Source: Seriola aureovittata
Lineage: Eukaryota; Chordata; Actinopteri; Carangiformes; Carangidae
DNA length: 64,000 nucleotides
NCBI RefSeq assembly: GCF_021018895.1
Contig: NC_079365.1
Location: 4,572,501 to 4,636,500 of the forward strand
Direction: 5' to 3'
Below are positions 13,411 through 25,885 of this stretch, piece after piece. A program made the position numbers and the translations under genes. Under the pieces are notes generated by a model that was given only the letters and a program-made list of their open reading frames with translations, did not search any database and was not told the DNA's origin. Positions within the stretch are counted from its first letter, which is position 1. The number at the start of each line of letters is the position of its first letter.

Positions 13411-16309
13411 CAGGTGTCAGTTTCAAGAGGACATAAAAACAGGAAGCAAGATAAAATAGTTCTCTGAGATGAAATAAAGCCCTTGCAGGCATCACAGAGG
13501 GGGAGATTGGTTTTATCCATGTGCAGCTCTTGATTCTGGTAATATGAAACATGGCCCTTGTGTTTCGTCGTCCTCTGAGACAAGCGGTTATGAGGACAAC
13601 AGGCATTGTCCTGAGTGAATTACAGTCTATGCAGAAAAAAGCCTTTTGTTGACATTGTAGCAGCCTGCCCATGTTCACAAACTATGGAAAACCCATCACC
13701 TAACGACACACATATCTGGCAGACATGAGGGGAAACATGGATCAAGAGTCGTGGGCCTGACAACACCGATCGACCTGAGGGAAGGCTCTGTAGTGAACCA
13801 GAGGCCTGTGGGACTCAAGCTTGGCTGTATTCACAATAACTGCAGGAACAAAAGCTTGCATTAAGTGTTATCATATGCTGAACAAATGAATTACAAAACT
13901 AAGTAAACCATGTGACCAGATGCTGACGATCTAAGAGCAGTGGTTAACCAGTTTGGCTTCATGAAGCCCCATACCAGTAGATAGATAGATAGATAAGTAT
14001 GCTATTGCTTTCACGTTTTCCAAGTTCTAATCTTTAACATCTGTACACAGATGTTCACAAAAGCACTTCTTTATTCACATTAGTCTTTGTTTAACTTCAG
14101 CAGTGATATAAGTTGCTGGCAGATTTTGTTCACACAGCCTACAAATGTTTTACAAACTTCCTCACGCAGATTTATATTACAGATTTACAAAGGCTGATTT
14201 AACAAGTACAAACTTTTTATTATTCCTGAACATCACTTTCACCCATATTTGAGCCTATATGCTGTGGTTCAGATTGTTCAGTACCTCTGCTAACAAAAAA
14301 TTAGCATAGCTACAGTTAGCAGCACACTATATATGTTTACAGTGAGTCTCAGTGATTGTCTCAGCTGTCAATCAAATGTGTACACTCTCCTGCAGACTTG
14401 GAGGCCGAATGAACATTTTGGACCTGACCAATCTTCACTAATAACAGAAATATATATAAATATTAATAAGACAGAAATCTTGACACAGTAAACTATGACT
14501 GAATCTTTATCAGGATATGCAAATATATATTAAATAAACATTTTATTTTTTGCACTAATATATCTGGTATATAGGGAGCATCTGATATCTTTCTAGGAAA
14601 CAACAGGATTTTTATACATGCTAATGTCAGCAAAATAATAGCCATGCCTCTGTGCCGCTCTTGTGCAGCAGTCAAACAGGAGGATTTCATGCTAATACTG
14701 ATGTTTTTTAACTTAATATTCTATCCTTACTTGAGAAGGTTGTAAAGGGGGCTTTAACCTGTGCTGCTAGTTTGGGTTTTAGGATCATTTCTCACTACCT
14801 GTAGAGCTAACTTTGTGTGGTTTGTGTTAGCATTATCATTGCTGCTAGGTGCCATTTTGCACTGATTGTCATGCTAGCTAGCCAGAGCTGACAGATGTCT
14901 TTCAAAGGTGGCACGGGGTAAAAAAAAAAATAGAGTTGTGGAAATAATCCAGGATGAGTGTTGCACATGTATATTGAAATAGAAATTCTACTGGTTATCA
15001 AGAAGCTGATTTATTTCTAAATACTGAAAATGTCCATTAGCAGAGTTTTCGACCGCCCTGCTGGGCGTACATCATTGCTTGTAAACAGGAACAGGCTTTT
15101 TTTTGTGCCTAGAATTACATGAGAAAATTGATATCACTCTCTCTCTCCCATCCTTTTAGTCTATTTTTATACTTTCGTCTTGTACTGAATAAACAAATGA
15201 GATATAATACATGAATTAACTAGCTTTAGAGGTACTGGTAGGCATATTTAGTTACCTTTGTAAGTGTGTTATTGATGTTCTCCACTAATTCACTGCAAAA
15301 AGTGAAAAAACTATTTCCCCAAAATGCTAAAACATTCAAAACCAATAGTGAACACACAATAGTGTTTAAAAGACATTATAATTCCCCTCCCATACCTGTG
15401 ACAACTGTTTGTGCATGTGGTGTATAGGCTAAGTGCCAGGTATGCAAGTTTTCGTGCATTATATAGACACTGTATACTTCTATATGTATTATATAAAATT
15501 TATGTTGCTGTTAAAATAAGAGCAACATCAAAATTTGAAAATAAAGTCAGTCTTATGCATAAATACCAAGTCTGTATAGATCAATGGGTGTCATACCCAC
15601 GTATGAATAAGTCAATAACTATTTCTAACTATAACTATTCAAACCCTAATCTCCTGGGTGAAAGTCCTATTGGTAACCCACATATCCACTGTGACCTCCT
15701 TTTTACATGGACTTTGTAGCCCTTTATACTATCTCACCTTGACTTCTTAAACCCTCTCTGGCAGAAAGACTAATTACATAACTCGCTAACACACAATATA
15801 TGTACCTAATGTTTAGACTACAAGGAGAAATTACAAATCACCTGGAAAAAAACATTAGCACTATTTGGTGCACTTCAGCCTTTTGTGGCTGAAATGAGCA
15901 TTACAAAAACACAAACACAAAATCCTCAAAGAAAAATTGATTTAATGTACAGAGTGTGAATGCTGCTGTATGCTGTAGCAGAAGAAAACATGCAATTTAA
16001 TATGAGTTGGAAGTATATCCCTCAAAATAACATGGAGTAATATGGGAAAAAATTAATACAGACTTAATGTCCAATTATATGTCAAATCATAAACAACTGT
16101 GTGACTTTTGGGGCAGATTTGACAATGTACACTCAAGTTACAACAACTTTGTATCTGAAATTGCACTGACCCAATTTGAGGTATAACTGGTTAATTCTCA
16201 ATGCACTAAAAGTGCACACTAAATTCAAAATGGCTGATTTCCTCTTGGCTTTAGGGTATGGTGTATGGGCCCTACCACTTCCCGTACATCTCTTTGAAAC
16301 ATACCACAA

Positions 16310-16670
16310 GGTCACTCTGCTCTTGGGAACCTTCAATGCACCAGAAATGTTTTGCTTTCCCCAGATCTTGATTTATGCAATCCTGTCTCTGAGCTCTGCA
16401 GGCGGTTCCTTTCACCTCATGTCTCGGTTTTTACTGATATGCAGCATCAGCTTTGAGACCCTGTGTCTTTCCAAATCATGTCCAATCAGCTGAGTTTACA
16501 ACAGGTGGACTCTAGTCGAGGTGTAGAATCAGCTCAAAGATGATCAAGAGAAATAGAGGAACCTGAGCTAAATTTCAAATGTCACAGCAAAGTATCTGAA
16601 CACTTCTGTCCATGTGATATTTCAGTTTTTCATTTTTAATAAATTGGTAAAAACTTCTAAAATTACAGCT
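16310..16670 (-). mobile_element. Tc1-like transposon end fragment
   Basis: Read in reverse, 16450-16615 lines up base for base over long stretches with the left arm of the Tc1 element at about 44775-44940. Shared examples are GAAATTTAGCTCA, TTGATCATCTTTGAG and GATTGGACATG. This is therefore a fragment of the same family in the opposite orientation. The interior and the other end are absent. Confidence 0.7.
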
Positions 16671-16792
16671 GCAGTCTTTAGAGTCTGTGTATAACTTTAA
16701 GACAAAGTCAATCCGACTGCAGTTTTTGTGTGAGTGAACTCCAGTCTTGACATTGCCAACAGCATTCTGTACTTTCACTCCAAAAGAGTTTT

Positions 16793-16829
<37 letters not shown>

Positions 16830-16834
<5 letters not shown>

Positions 16835-16883
16835 TTAGGTTTAAAAACAAATGAAAGCAGGATGATACACACTGACTCACTAT

Positions 16884-16932
<49 letters not shown>

Positions 16933-17013
16933 CTATATAGCTATATAACTATATATATATAGTTTATAGTATATATATATATATATAAAACTATATAACT
17001 ATATATATATATA

Positions 17014-17048
<35 letters not shown>

Positions 17049-17103
17049 TATAGTGAGTCAGTGTGTATCATCCTGCTTTCATTTGTTTTTAAAACTAACT
17101 TTT
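16830..17103. repeat. Long inverted repeat (57-bp arms) around an AT tract
   Basis: The left arm 16830-16886 and the right arm 17047-17103 are reverse complements at 56 of 57 positions. The 160-bp centre is almost pure TA with ACTATATA variants. The structure would fold into a large hairpin or cruciform. No transposase or target duplication was seen. Confidence 0.85.
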
Positions 17104-19365
17104 TTAATTCTCTTTTGTATTACATGCCCAAGTCAAAATAGTCCATCTCCACAATTCACAGCTGCTTTTACTCAGGCACAAATAGACTGGAGGTGTAACA
17201 GCAGATTAATGAAGCTGGTGGACTCTGCATGGCATGTCGACTCTGACATTCACACCTCTACAGGCTGGAATCAGAAGCATCTGGTGGATATTTCAAGCTC
17301 ACACATCATGAGAGTCGTGATGTGTGTGTACAGAAACCAGGAACTGCAACAGTCTGGTGAGGTCGCAAACGTGAGACACACCAGGCAGGTAAGATGGAAG
17401 GCAGTTGGTCAAAAAAGGCAAACAGGTAGGCAGTCAGTGAAGCAGAGGGAGCAGGCAGCAACACAGGCAGGCAGGCAGAAACACTAAAGTGACAGCACAG
17501 TTGACAATCTGGCAACGGGGAGGGGGCAAAGGAGCAGATGCATACATTTATACATACATATATATATATATATTGTTGTGAGGGTTGATTGGATGATGAG
17601 GGGCAGATGTGCAAGCAGGAGGGAATCAGATGACAAGGGGTAAGGCAGGAAGGGGTGAGGACCGCTGCTGTTTGGGTGAGGAAATGTGTCAAAATGGGAT
17701 GAATGGGAGGAAATAAATATGGAAGATGAGTTAAGTGGTGGCTGAACCTGTGATAAGAACTGGATAGTCAGAGCTACAACCAACACTGAGTAATAAAAAC
17801 ATGCCAATAAAACACAATATTTCCAACTGATCAAGAAAATATGATGATAAATAATTGTCCATCCATTGAAACATTTGGATTTTTGTTCTGTTTCATCTTC
17901 CAAGTCATTAGAGGCACGACAGGGAATCTGCTGTATTTGCACATCATTTTGATCATTAGTCAGTGAATTTGAATGAACAGCTCATAGAAATCAACCATAA
18001 ATGTAACTGATATGTTTCTTTAATAAATAAGCAGCAAGACGGAGAAAAATTAATTAATAAAAAAATAAATGATAAATAATAAAGATAGAAAAATGATGTG
18101 AAAATAAATACAAAAGCAATTGAAGTCAAAATTATAAAGAGGGCAACTTATACAGTACATTTGACCTGTGTTGACCTTTAACCTAAGAGTGCAGTACCCT
18201 CTCTAAGCATAGATAATACATTACAAAGCATATGTTTCTATTCTGAATTTGAACCAATCTCGACTGAGGCAGAGCTGAAGGGTGATGACATCATCCTGAG
18301 AGAAATCTTGTTGGTGTTCGCAGTGAGTAATTAAACAACTGGCAGCTCATTATGACTCCAGCCATAGCGATTTGACTACAATATGAGGACATATTCTGAA
18401 TCACAGCTGGAACGCCCTCTTCCAAATAATATTTCTTTATGAACTGGAACAAACTCTTAATCTAAATTCCGTGGAATTTCCCGTGACGGTTCTGTTTTAG
18501 GGCAGATTTGTTTCCCTTTAACAGATGGGGAAGCAAAGAGCCGAGCCTCCTATAACTTGCAGAGAATAAAAATGCCAATAAAATACTGCCAAATCCCCTG
18601 TGAAAACACAGAAACCTTTGCCATTTACTAAGTAGAGGTACAATGGTTGAAACTGTGACATAAACCACTTTCCATTTCTTTGAGGATTTCAAGTCGATGG
18701 AGCTTCTTTTCACTCAGCAGCTTCATTACTGGGATGTGGAAACAGAGCTTAACAACAGAAAACCACAAAAGGGTGATGAAAACCGTTTTAAACAAGGCTT
18801 CAAATTCACATTTTTTAGAAGCGAAAATGAAAGTCAAGATTACATTTATTATCCAAACTATTTGTTGTTAATGCCCTGTACATCAAACCTCCAATACTGG
18901 AAGGGTTATTCTAGAATTACTGAAACTTAACCAGGGAAGAAAAATGGTTATTTTCCAGTGGCATGAAGTTGAGGAAATGAAACAAAGTTTTATAGTTAAG
19001 AAGTAGAAGCCTGCAAATGTTTTATATTCTTTATTTAATTAAAACTGCATGAATTCTTTTTGTTTGCCTACTAGGGGGCAGTGGATTGAGCAGAAGACTC
19101 AACACTGATTTATTATCACCTACAGCAACATGTTGCTTATTTACACAGCCAGCAGAATCAGAGAGAAATGAAAAATAAGGTTAGTGCAGCTTTAAAATAA
19201 TCAATATCAGTTATCAAAATTGTCATCCATTTGGTTTTCTGTCAGTGGACTTCAATTCAGAATTTCAGCACAACTTTATATATGACTTAATATACAACTT
19301 AATATCTTTAAAATTTTTATTCGATTGATTAAACTGTAATGAAAGGTCAATTTTAAGAACCAACA

Positions 19366-20330
19366 ACAAAAGTCAGTACACCCTACATTAGTGAGAGTCA
19401 AATCTTTTTTTTCTCTCTTGTCTGGCTTTATTTCTGATGACACATTTAATCTTCCTGGGCTTGGATGATACCTGCACAGATCTGTGGAGAGATGTTCTGC
19501 CATCCGTCACAGATGATTCTTTTCACCTGCTTTTTGCTGCAGGGATTTTCTATTGGATCCGAGTCAGGGGGCATACTTGGCCAGGTCATACCTTTCACTT
19601 CTTTTGCTTGAGAGTGGGAGCCATCTTTTCATTCAGTGTTTGTGCACATAAACTTGCATTCATCGTATCATCTATAAATGTCATCTCCCCAACACCTTTT
19701 GCACTCGAGCCCCTTATCAACACAGTCCCACCTCCATGTTTCATGGTCGGCACTGTGCAGTCATTGTGTCCGTCCCTGGCCAGGTCCACGCCAAACAAAT
19801 TTATTTTGGTTTCATCTGACCAAAGAACGTGCAGCCAACCTTCATCAGGCCTCTTTTCATGTCCTTTGACAAAGTTTCATCTTGCCGTTTTTGTTGTTTT
19901 GTGAGTAATTATTTTCTCTCGGACGCCGTTCGTAGAGGTTGACCTCATACGAAGTCATTCGCACTGTCTGATCCGTCACTGAAACACCACGTCGAAACAC
20001 AAAGATTAACCTGACATGTCAGAGGCTACGGCCTGTCTGTTTTCACTAAAAGGTTGCATAAATAGTGAATTGTGCATGGCGCCATTTTTCCATGACAGCC
20101 ACTGCATCTTCTGTGATTGATTGTATGACTCTTCCTGTACCTCTGAACCACTGCTCAGTTACTGATGCTCTTGTACCCTCTTCCATCTTTATGAAGTCTC
20201 AGCCCTTCCTTACAGTGTGGAGCCATGTTATATTGGACAGGCCAAAACTGAGAAAGCTGTTGTTCACAGGTTCTTTTCTTACCTTCTTTATGTATTTTCC
20301 AGCCTTAACTTTAAATCACAGGTGTGAGGG
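19366..20330 (-). mobile_element. Degraded Tc1-like transposon
   Basis: On the - strand, 19595-19798 reads PTMKHGGGTVLIRGSSAKGVG, the conserved Tc1 transposase segment that in intact elements reads KHGGGS..WG. The surrounding bases also follow the fish Tc1 coding region, for example the region of 19730-19830. Frames are broken and the glycine-rich block is altered. The left edge begins at AGTACACCCT; the right edge is unclear. Confidence 0.75.
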
Positions 20331-22139
20331 TTAGGGGGTTACATTCTTGTTATCTTGCACATGGATATAGTCAGTTTTGTTAACAGAGCATTTAACAGAT
20401 TATTATATGATCAAATTGCTGCTATAGTGTTCTTTCTTGCATTGAATCCGTGTTAAAGTAGTGGTGTGGAATAATGGTTGATTGATATCTGAGAGCAGTG
20501 AGATGGCCAGTGTTTGAGATATTGCTGAAGCCTTCCTCCTCCTCTCCTCCCCCCTTCAGTGCCTCTGCTCGCTGACCCCTGCCACTTCTGGAGCGGCTTT
20601 GGCCGACATGTTCATCAGATCCCCAGTGTTACAGCCAAACAAGCTCACAATGAAAAATGCCTCCACATTTCCTTGGTTTCACAAACACTGTTTGAAACAA
20701 AAAGCCCTTATCGGACCTGCGTATTATTCACCGTGTTAATTGGAGGGAAAATAAATGTATTGTGCATCTCGACGGTGCTGTTAAAACAAGATAAGAACCA
20801 CATGAGCAAGTCTGAGGCAGTGGCTATTGAATAGATTGTTTAATGAAGAAAGTGTGAACAAGTTGGAAGCTGTTTTTTTCCTCTCTCTCCGCTTGTTGTG
20901 GCCGATGTGACCAATCTGGTAATCCCCCCTCTAGATGTCATTTATTGATCGCCACTGATTTTGGCATTAACCATTCAGGCTACAAAGACCAGAGGTCAAA
21001 CACGTCCAGGCATGTCGAAACTTCGAACACACACAATCACCACCCAAAACAAAGAGGTCTGATATCCCGACCATGCGAGCTGTGGATGTAAATTTGTGCA
21101 GATTCCCCGCAGCAACCACAGTAATCAGCATTTGCATTTCCAAAGTTGCACTGAACATTACAGTGAAGGAGAGCACACTGGTCAGATGTAGTTGAATGAT
21201 TAGAAGGTTATATTTCTTTCATTTACATAGAGAATTATATTGAATTTTCAGTAGCCGTTGAGGTTTTTCCACCTTTCAGCCACAAAAGATGTCACCTCTC
21301 TATTCACTTCTGTTCCTGACAGGTACAGCTGCCTTATATTGAGAAAGTGACAGCTTTGCATGAATTAATAAAATAGCAGCATCACTTTTCAGCTTAGTGA
21401 CCATGTTTGGAACGACTCAAGGATCCTCCGATTTTCATTCATATAAAATGATTTCAGGCTTATTAAATGAGAACACATGGATGTGGTCTGAGAATAAACA
21501 GTTACATATTACATGCAAATATGGGCGTTATGCTTTGAGATGCAACACCACAAAAACCATAACCAGGTTTGTGCAACCGGTACTGACTGAAAAAAGCAGA
21601 AAGTTGAGGTAGTACAGTCAGTTAATTATATAAAAACTCATATTAGTGAACTCCATATTTGGTAAAGTCAGATCACAGAAAATAAAAACACGATTACACA
21701 CGCTTCTATAATTGGTTTGTGTCCTACATCATAGGTTAGAGCAATAATGAGTCACTCCACCCTGTACAGAAGCAAACTGATTGTCCCGTTTGAATAAGGG
21801 AATAAACATGTCAGTAATCAGGCTCGTTTGATAAAGACTATGTGACTGCTATCACCTCCCTGAGTGATACCATCAGCTGGAGAGAACAGCGGCAGAAACA
21901 CTGACCTGTGTGTCGCACTGAGCATGAATGGGTGTATGAATAGGTATAGGGGGTTCATCTACAGGTTATAACACCCGCCGCCACAATACTCACCAAAACA
22001 CTGGTTGTGACACAAAGTCACTGATTCTGGCAGTCAAAATGGGCGCTGTGGCATTCAAGTGATACGTGGAGATGTGAAGGCTGATACTCACGTTTTCATG
22101 CCTCTGAGCCGACAACAGCCAGAGCCAGTTGTCCGTTCG

Positions 22140-22141
22140 TA

Positions 22142-22185
<44 letters not shown>

Positions 22186-22187
22186 CG
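22140..22187. repeat. (ACGC)n tetranucleotide microsatellite
   Basis: Twelve ACGC units, rich in CpG, next to the AGGTCA-rich repeat. Confidence 0.95.
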
Positions 22188-22189
22188 TC

Positions 22190-22600
22190 CATCCGTCCCA
22201 TTCTCATGGACGTGATATCTTAGTAACAGCTCGAGCACTTTGTTTAGATTTGGCACAAACAGTCACTTGGACTCAGGGACAAACTGATTAGAATTTGGTG
22301 GTCAAAGGTCAAAGATCAAGGTCACTGTGACCTTTCAAAACATGTTCTTTTAGCCCTAACTCACAAGTAAATTCATATACTAATTATGACACAATTTAAG
22401 TCAAATATCTAATAGGATAAAAATGATGAAGTGATGACATTTTAAATCCAAATGGTCAAAAGGTCAACTTCACTGTGACATCATAATGTTCTACAAAAAC
22501 ACTCTGTAACTCAAGAAGAGGAGAATGTGACCACATCTACGGAAACTTGGCTGGCTGGTGGAGGCGGTAATTCCAGTTTAGAGATATTTTGTGTCCATAT
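22190..22600. repeat. Dispersed repeat rich in AGGTCA half-sites
   Basis: This stretch has the GGTCAAAGGTCA and GTCACTGTGACC motifs that recur in teleost interspersed repeats, in two degenerate tandem units (about 22300-22345 and 22450-22490). It includes a perfect 15-bp palindrome AGGTCACTGTGACCT at 22319-22333. It follows the ACGC microsatellite. The family and its ends are undetermined. Confidence 0.5.
22319..22333. promoter_or_regulatory. Perfect palindromic oestrogen-response-element consensus
   Basis: AGGTCACTGTGACCT fits AGGTCAnnnTGACCT exactly. A near-perfect DR1 (TGGTCA A AGGTCA) lies about 15 bp upstream. It is inside a dispersed repeat and no nearby target gene is known, so function is unproven. 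Confidence 0.45.
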
Positions 22601-24099
22601 CTTTAAAGTGAGATGATTTCCATTTGATTTTTAATCCCACACATATACAGACATCATCACTGGGTAACCTGACTGAGAGAGGAAGGCTGTGTTTCCGAAT
22701 CACTCATCGCTCATTCACTATTGTTGGCAAAAACTCAGTTTACTCCACAGTGAGCAGTAAAAAGAGATTCTGGATATATGTGGATGTGTTGATGTGGTTG
22801 TGTGAGTTTAACGGAACAGTTGTTTCTTTGAGGAGTCAATGTGCATTGATGCTGAGAAAAAGAACAAACAGATACTGCACATGAGGCCGGACCAAGTCTG
22901 ACAATCTCTGCCACCCAATACCGAGCATCAGGGACGGCGGCCAGAACCACAGCTCTTTGCTTTCATACATACAGTACACACACGCAAACGTTGCACATGT
23001 ATATACACACAGATCTATTTTTTTATCAGGGAACACTAGAAGCTACAGTACAGGGCCATAGGGAGACATTGTGATTGTCAGGTGCTCAAGCAGAAAGAAA
23101 AAAAAGGGCATTACGTTTACATTACATATATTACACAAATAAACGTAATTACATATTTATTCATTTCAATACCCATAAACTTATGTTTAATACTCAGATT
23201 TGAACAAAATTACCAATTTTAGCATCGGATATTTCTAGGCAACATCAAAGAAAAAAATGCTTTAGGTCGTTTTTACACATATAGTTTGTTGGCTCGTGGT
23301 CTTTAATAAAATGACTTGTCGATATTGATTAATTCAACTTTAACAAATCCTTACATAGAATTGAAAAAAGCTATTTTCTAAATAAATGAAATAATAAACC
23401 CACCAATTTATCCTCCAAAATACAACGTAGGCCTATGTCCAGCTGCAGCAAATAGTGTGTACTGAGGTGAAGGGAGCTTTAAGCTGCAGTTGGTAAATGA
23501 GCAAAATCTATTTTGTGCATGATGATTAAGAGTTAATCTCCCAAAAATATACCAACCGTAGGATATGATGTTTATTTGGCAAAGATTGCATGTTTGATGC
23601 ATTACAACTGTAAGCCGCACCAGACTGTAACTGTCAGTGGCCCAACTTCAAGTGCCTGACCATACAGCTTCTTCTTCTGAAGCCAAAATGTAATGGCTAT
23701 TTGTCATTTGGCAATGTTTTAATGATATTTAACTTAAATACATGATATAGATTACTGCAAGTGTTGCAATGTAAACCTAACTTATATAAGGTTAGTTAAA
23801 TGATAATGCTGACAAAATACTAGTATTCAACTAAATTCGAATCATATATTTCTCACATTTTCTCGTGACGGATGACAGGTCAGCTTATGTTTCTGATATC
23901 CAGATATGATTGCATAGACTCTTAACCATGTCATGTATATTTTTTGTTTCAGTTGCCTGACAAAAGGCAACAGCCTACCAACAGAGTTTGATTGTTTTCA
24001 TTGACGACGGTATCTTACACTAGCTTGGTTGTTGTTTAGCAGAATAGAGGGCTATTGCCTGACTTAGGCTGGCTGTGTTGAGATGTTTTAATAGTAGTT

Positions 24100-24560
24100 T
24101 AATTTCACTTTATTTTTTCAATTTAACGCACACTGGATGGCAGAAGATTCAGACGCAGAGAGGAGACACTCCACAGTCCAGTCTAAAATCCAAACTCTTT
24201 AAGGGTCATACACAGTAAAACAGTCCAAAAGCAGGCAAACAAATCAGGCAAGGGAGGAATCCAAAAATACAAACCGGGTCATACACTTACTAAAAACACT
24301 AGGAATGAAAACATGAGAGTAACACACACAGAAGTAGCGATGACAGTCTGGCAGAGAGAGTGAAAGTATAGTAAAGTATATACAGTATACTGACTGACTG
24401 ATGAGCTGATTAACAACAGGTGCGTCCGTGGATGTTTGCTGACCGGGTAACTGAACAACTTTACAGGAAGCAAAGCGAAGAACAGGAGTGCATATAGATT
24501 TCAAAATAAAATAGGAAGTCCATGAGTGTAACGAACAGAGTCCTGACAGTTGTCACTAAC
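24100..24560. repeat. Possible dispersed repeat of undetermined class
   Basis: The composition (GGAAGTCCATGAG, AACAGAGTCCTGACA, repeated GTCCAAAA and AATCCAAA words) resembles terminal parts of common teleost retroelements. No ORF, primer-binding site or matching ends could be identified. The class is therefore left open. Confidence 0.3.
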
Positions 24561-24886
24561 GACGGTTACCTGTGAGGGCTGTAAACAAGGGGAGCCAAAA
24601 AGGGAGGGGCAGGGGCTTGTGTGGTCTCGCAGAATTAGAACTCAAATGCAGTTCGGATATTACAGCACACTTTTGGTTGAGAATTGATGCAATGGGCCAA
24701 ATTTAAAAAGTAAGATATAAAATTAGTAAAAGAAATAGAAAAAAAAAGGGCACTTCTCTAGTCAGGGGCCAAGCGAGCAGGTGCTCGGGCACCACTTGAG
24801 GTCTATCTGTGCACACGCCTGCTGCTGTCCCTCTGTATCGGAAAGTGACGAGACGAGCTAGCTGGTTAGCATGCTGACTTCACGTT

Positions 24887-24972
24887 TGATGTTTCATACT
24901 GAACTCACAAGGTTTTTTTCTAGACTGGTAAATAAACAGCTGTGAATGCTAACTTATTTACAAATAGCTCCT
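24887..24972. repeat. Dispersed repeat copy 1 (partner at 59738-59852)
   Basis: Shares GTTTGATG, CTGAACT-ACAAGGTTT, AGTGGTAA/CTGGTAA, TAAACAGCTGT, AATGCTAAC and TTACAAATAGCTCCTTT, in order, with the partner 35 kb away. Both copies are in the same orientation. Confidence 0.6.
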
Positions 24973-25051
24973 TTCACAGTCGCAGATCCTGATGAGCTGA
25001 AGCGTATCATTGCATTTTGTGGCCACTGGCCTTTTCGAAAAAACAAGGGGT

Positions 25052-25230
25052 GGGGCGCCCAGGTGGTTCACCAGGTGGAGTGTGTACCATTTGGGCTTGG
25101 TCCTTGCCGCAGCGGCCTGGGTTCGAGTCCTGTGCGACCTGTGGCCCTTGACTGCATGTCATTCCCTCTCTCTCTCTCCCCGACTTTCCTGTCACTCTCA
25201 CTGTAACTATAATAAAGGCAAAAAAGATGC
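25052..25230 (+). mobile_element. tRNA-derived SINE with CT-rich body
   Basis: The head GGGGCGCCCAGGTGGTTCAC and an A-box-like TGGTTCACCAGGTGGAG are followed by a good B box (GGGTTCGAGTCC). A CCCTTGACTGCATGTCATTC body, a CT-rich stretch and an AATAAAGGCAAAAAAG tail follow. This structure is widely dispersed in teleosts. The B box is intact, so polymerase III could recognise it. Confidence 0.8.
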
Positions 25231-25840
25231 ACTAGATAGCACCCTCTAAAATTCCCATGTAGGGAAAAAAGCTATGTCCATGAAATAAACATTACTTTTT
25301 CCAATCCCACAATGCAATGCATCAGATTTTATGAATAAATATGTCTTTAATAATTAGTTACATAATAAGAAAGTAAATAAACTGTTGGGGTTTTATAGTA
25401 AGAGCCAATATGGGCTGAGACCAGCAGTTTGTCTCTGACTGTGTCCCAAGCACGCTATGAATATCCTGTCAGTCAGCGAGGCAGGAAACAGGCAGTCAGC
25501 GGGTTGTCTGGCTGGCTTTAAAAAGGCCTGCAGGGGTCAAGCCTGTCAGGTGGGGGCCAGGCAGGTGAGGCAGACAGGGGAACAAAGAACCACCAACAAG
25601 CACTACCACCATCACCCCCCCCTCTGACCTCCCTCCTCCTCTTTCCCCATCCCGTCTGCCTTCCCTTCCCCTCAGAACAATCAGTACCAACAGGAACAGG
25701 AAGTGATGTAGAGAGGAGGTTGATCTAACCAGGGCAATTCCTTTTGGCCGGGTCAGACGAGGAAAGAGAAGGTAGGAAAGACAGGCTTAAGAAATCATAG
25801 AAAACACACACTGCAAGTGTGGTAGAGTATCCTGTTTGGC

Positions 25841-25885
25841 TGTGTGTGTGTGTGTGTGTGTGCGTGTGTGTGTGTGTGTGTGTGT
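25841..25885. repeat. (TG)n microsatellite
   Basis: TG tract with one GC interruption. Confidence 0.95.

Noticed and set aside
17053..17942. 144-codon + and 152-codon - frames next to the inverted repeat
   Set aside because: Low-complexity translation with no family match.
19437..19904. 155-codon + frame
   Set aside because: It is antisense to a degraded Tc1 transposase.
22140..22187. ACGC tandem units as a CRISPR-like array
   Set aside because: Simple tetranucleotide slippage with no spacers; the genome is vertebrate.
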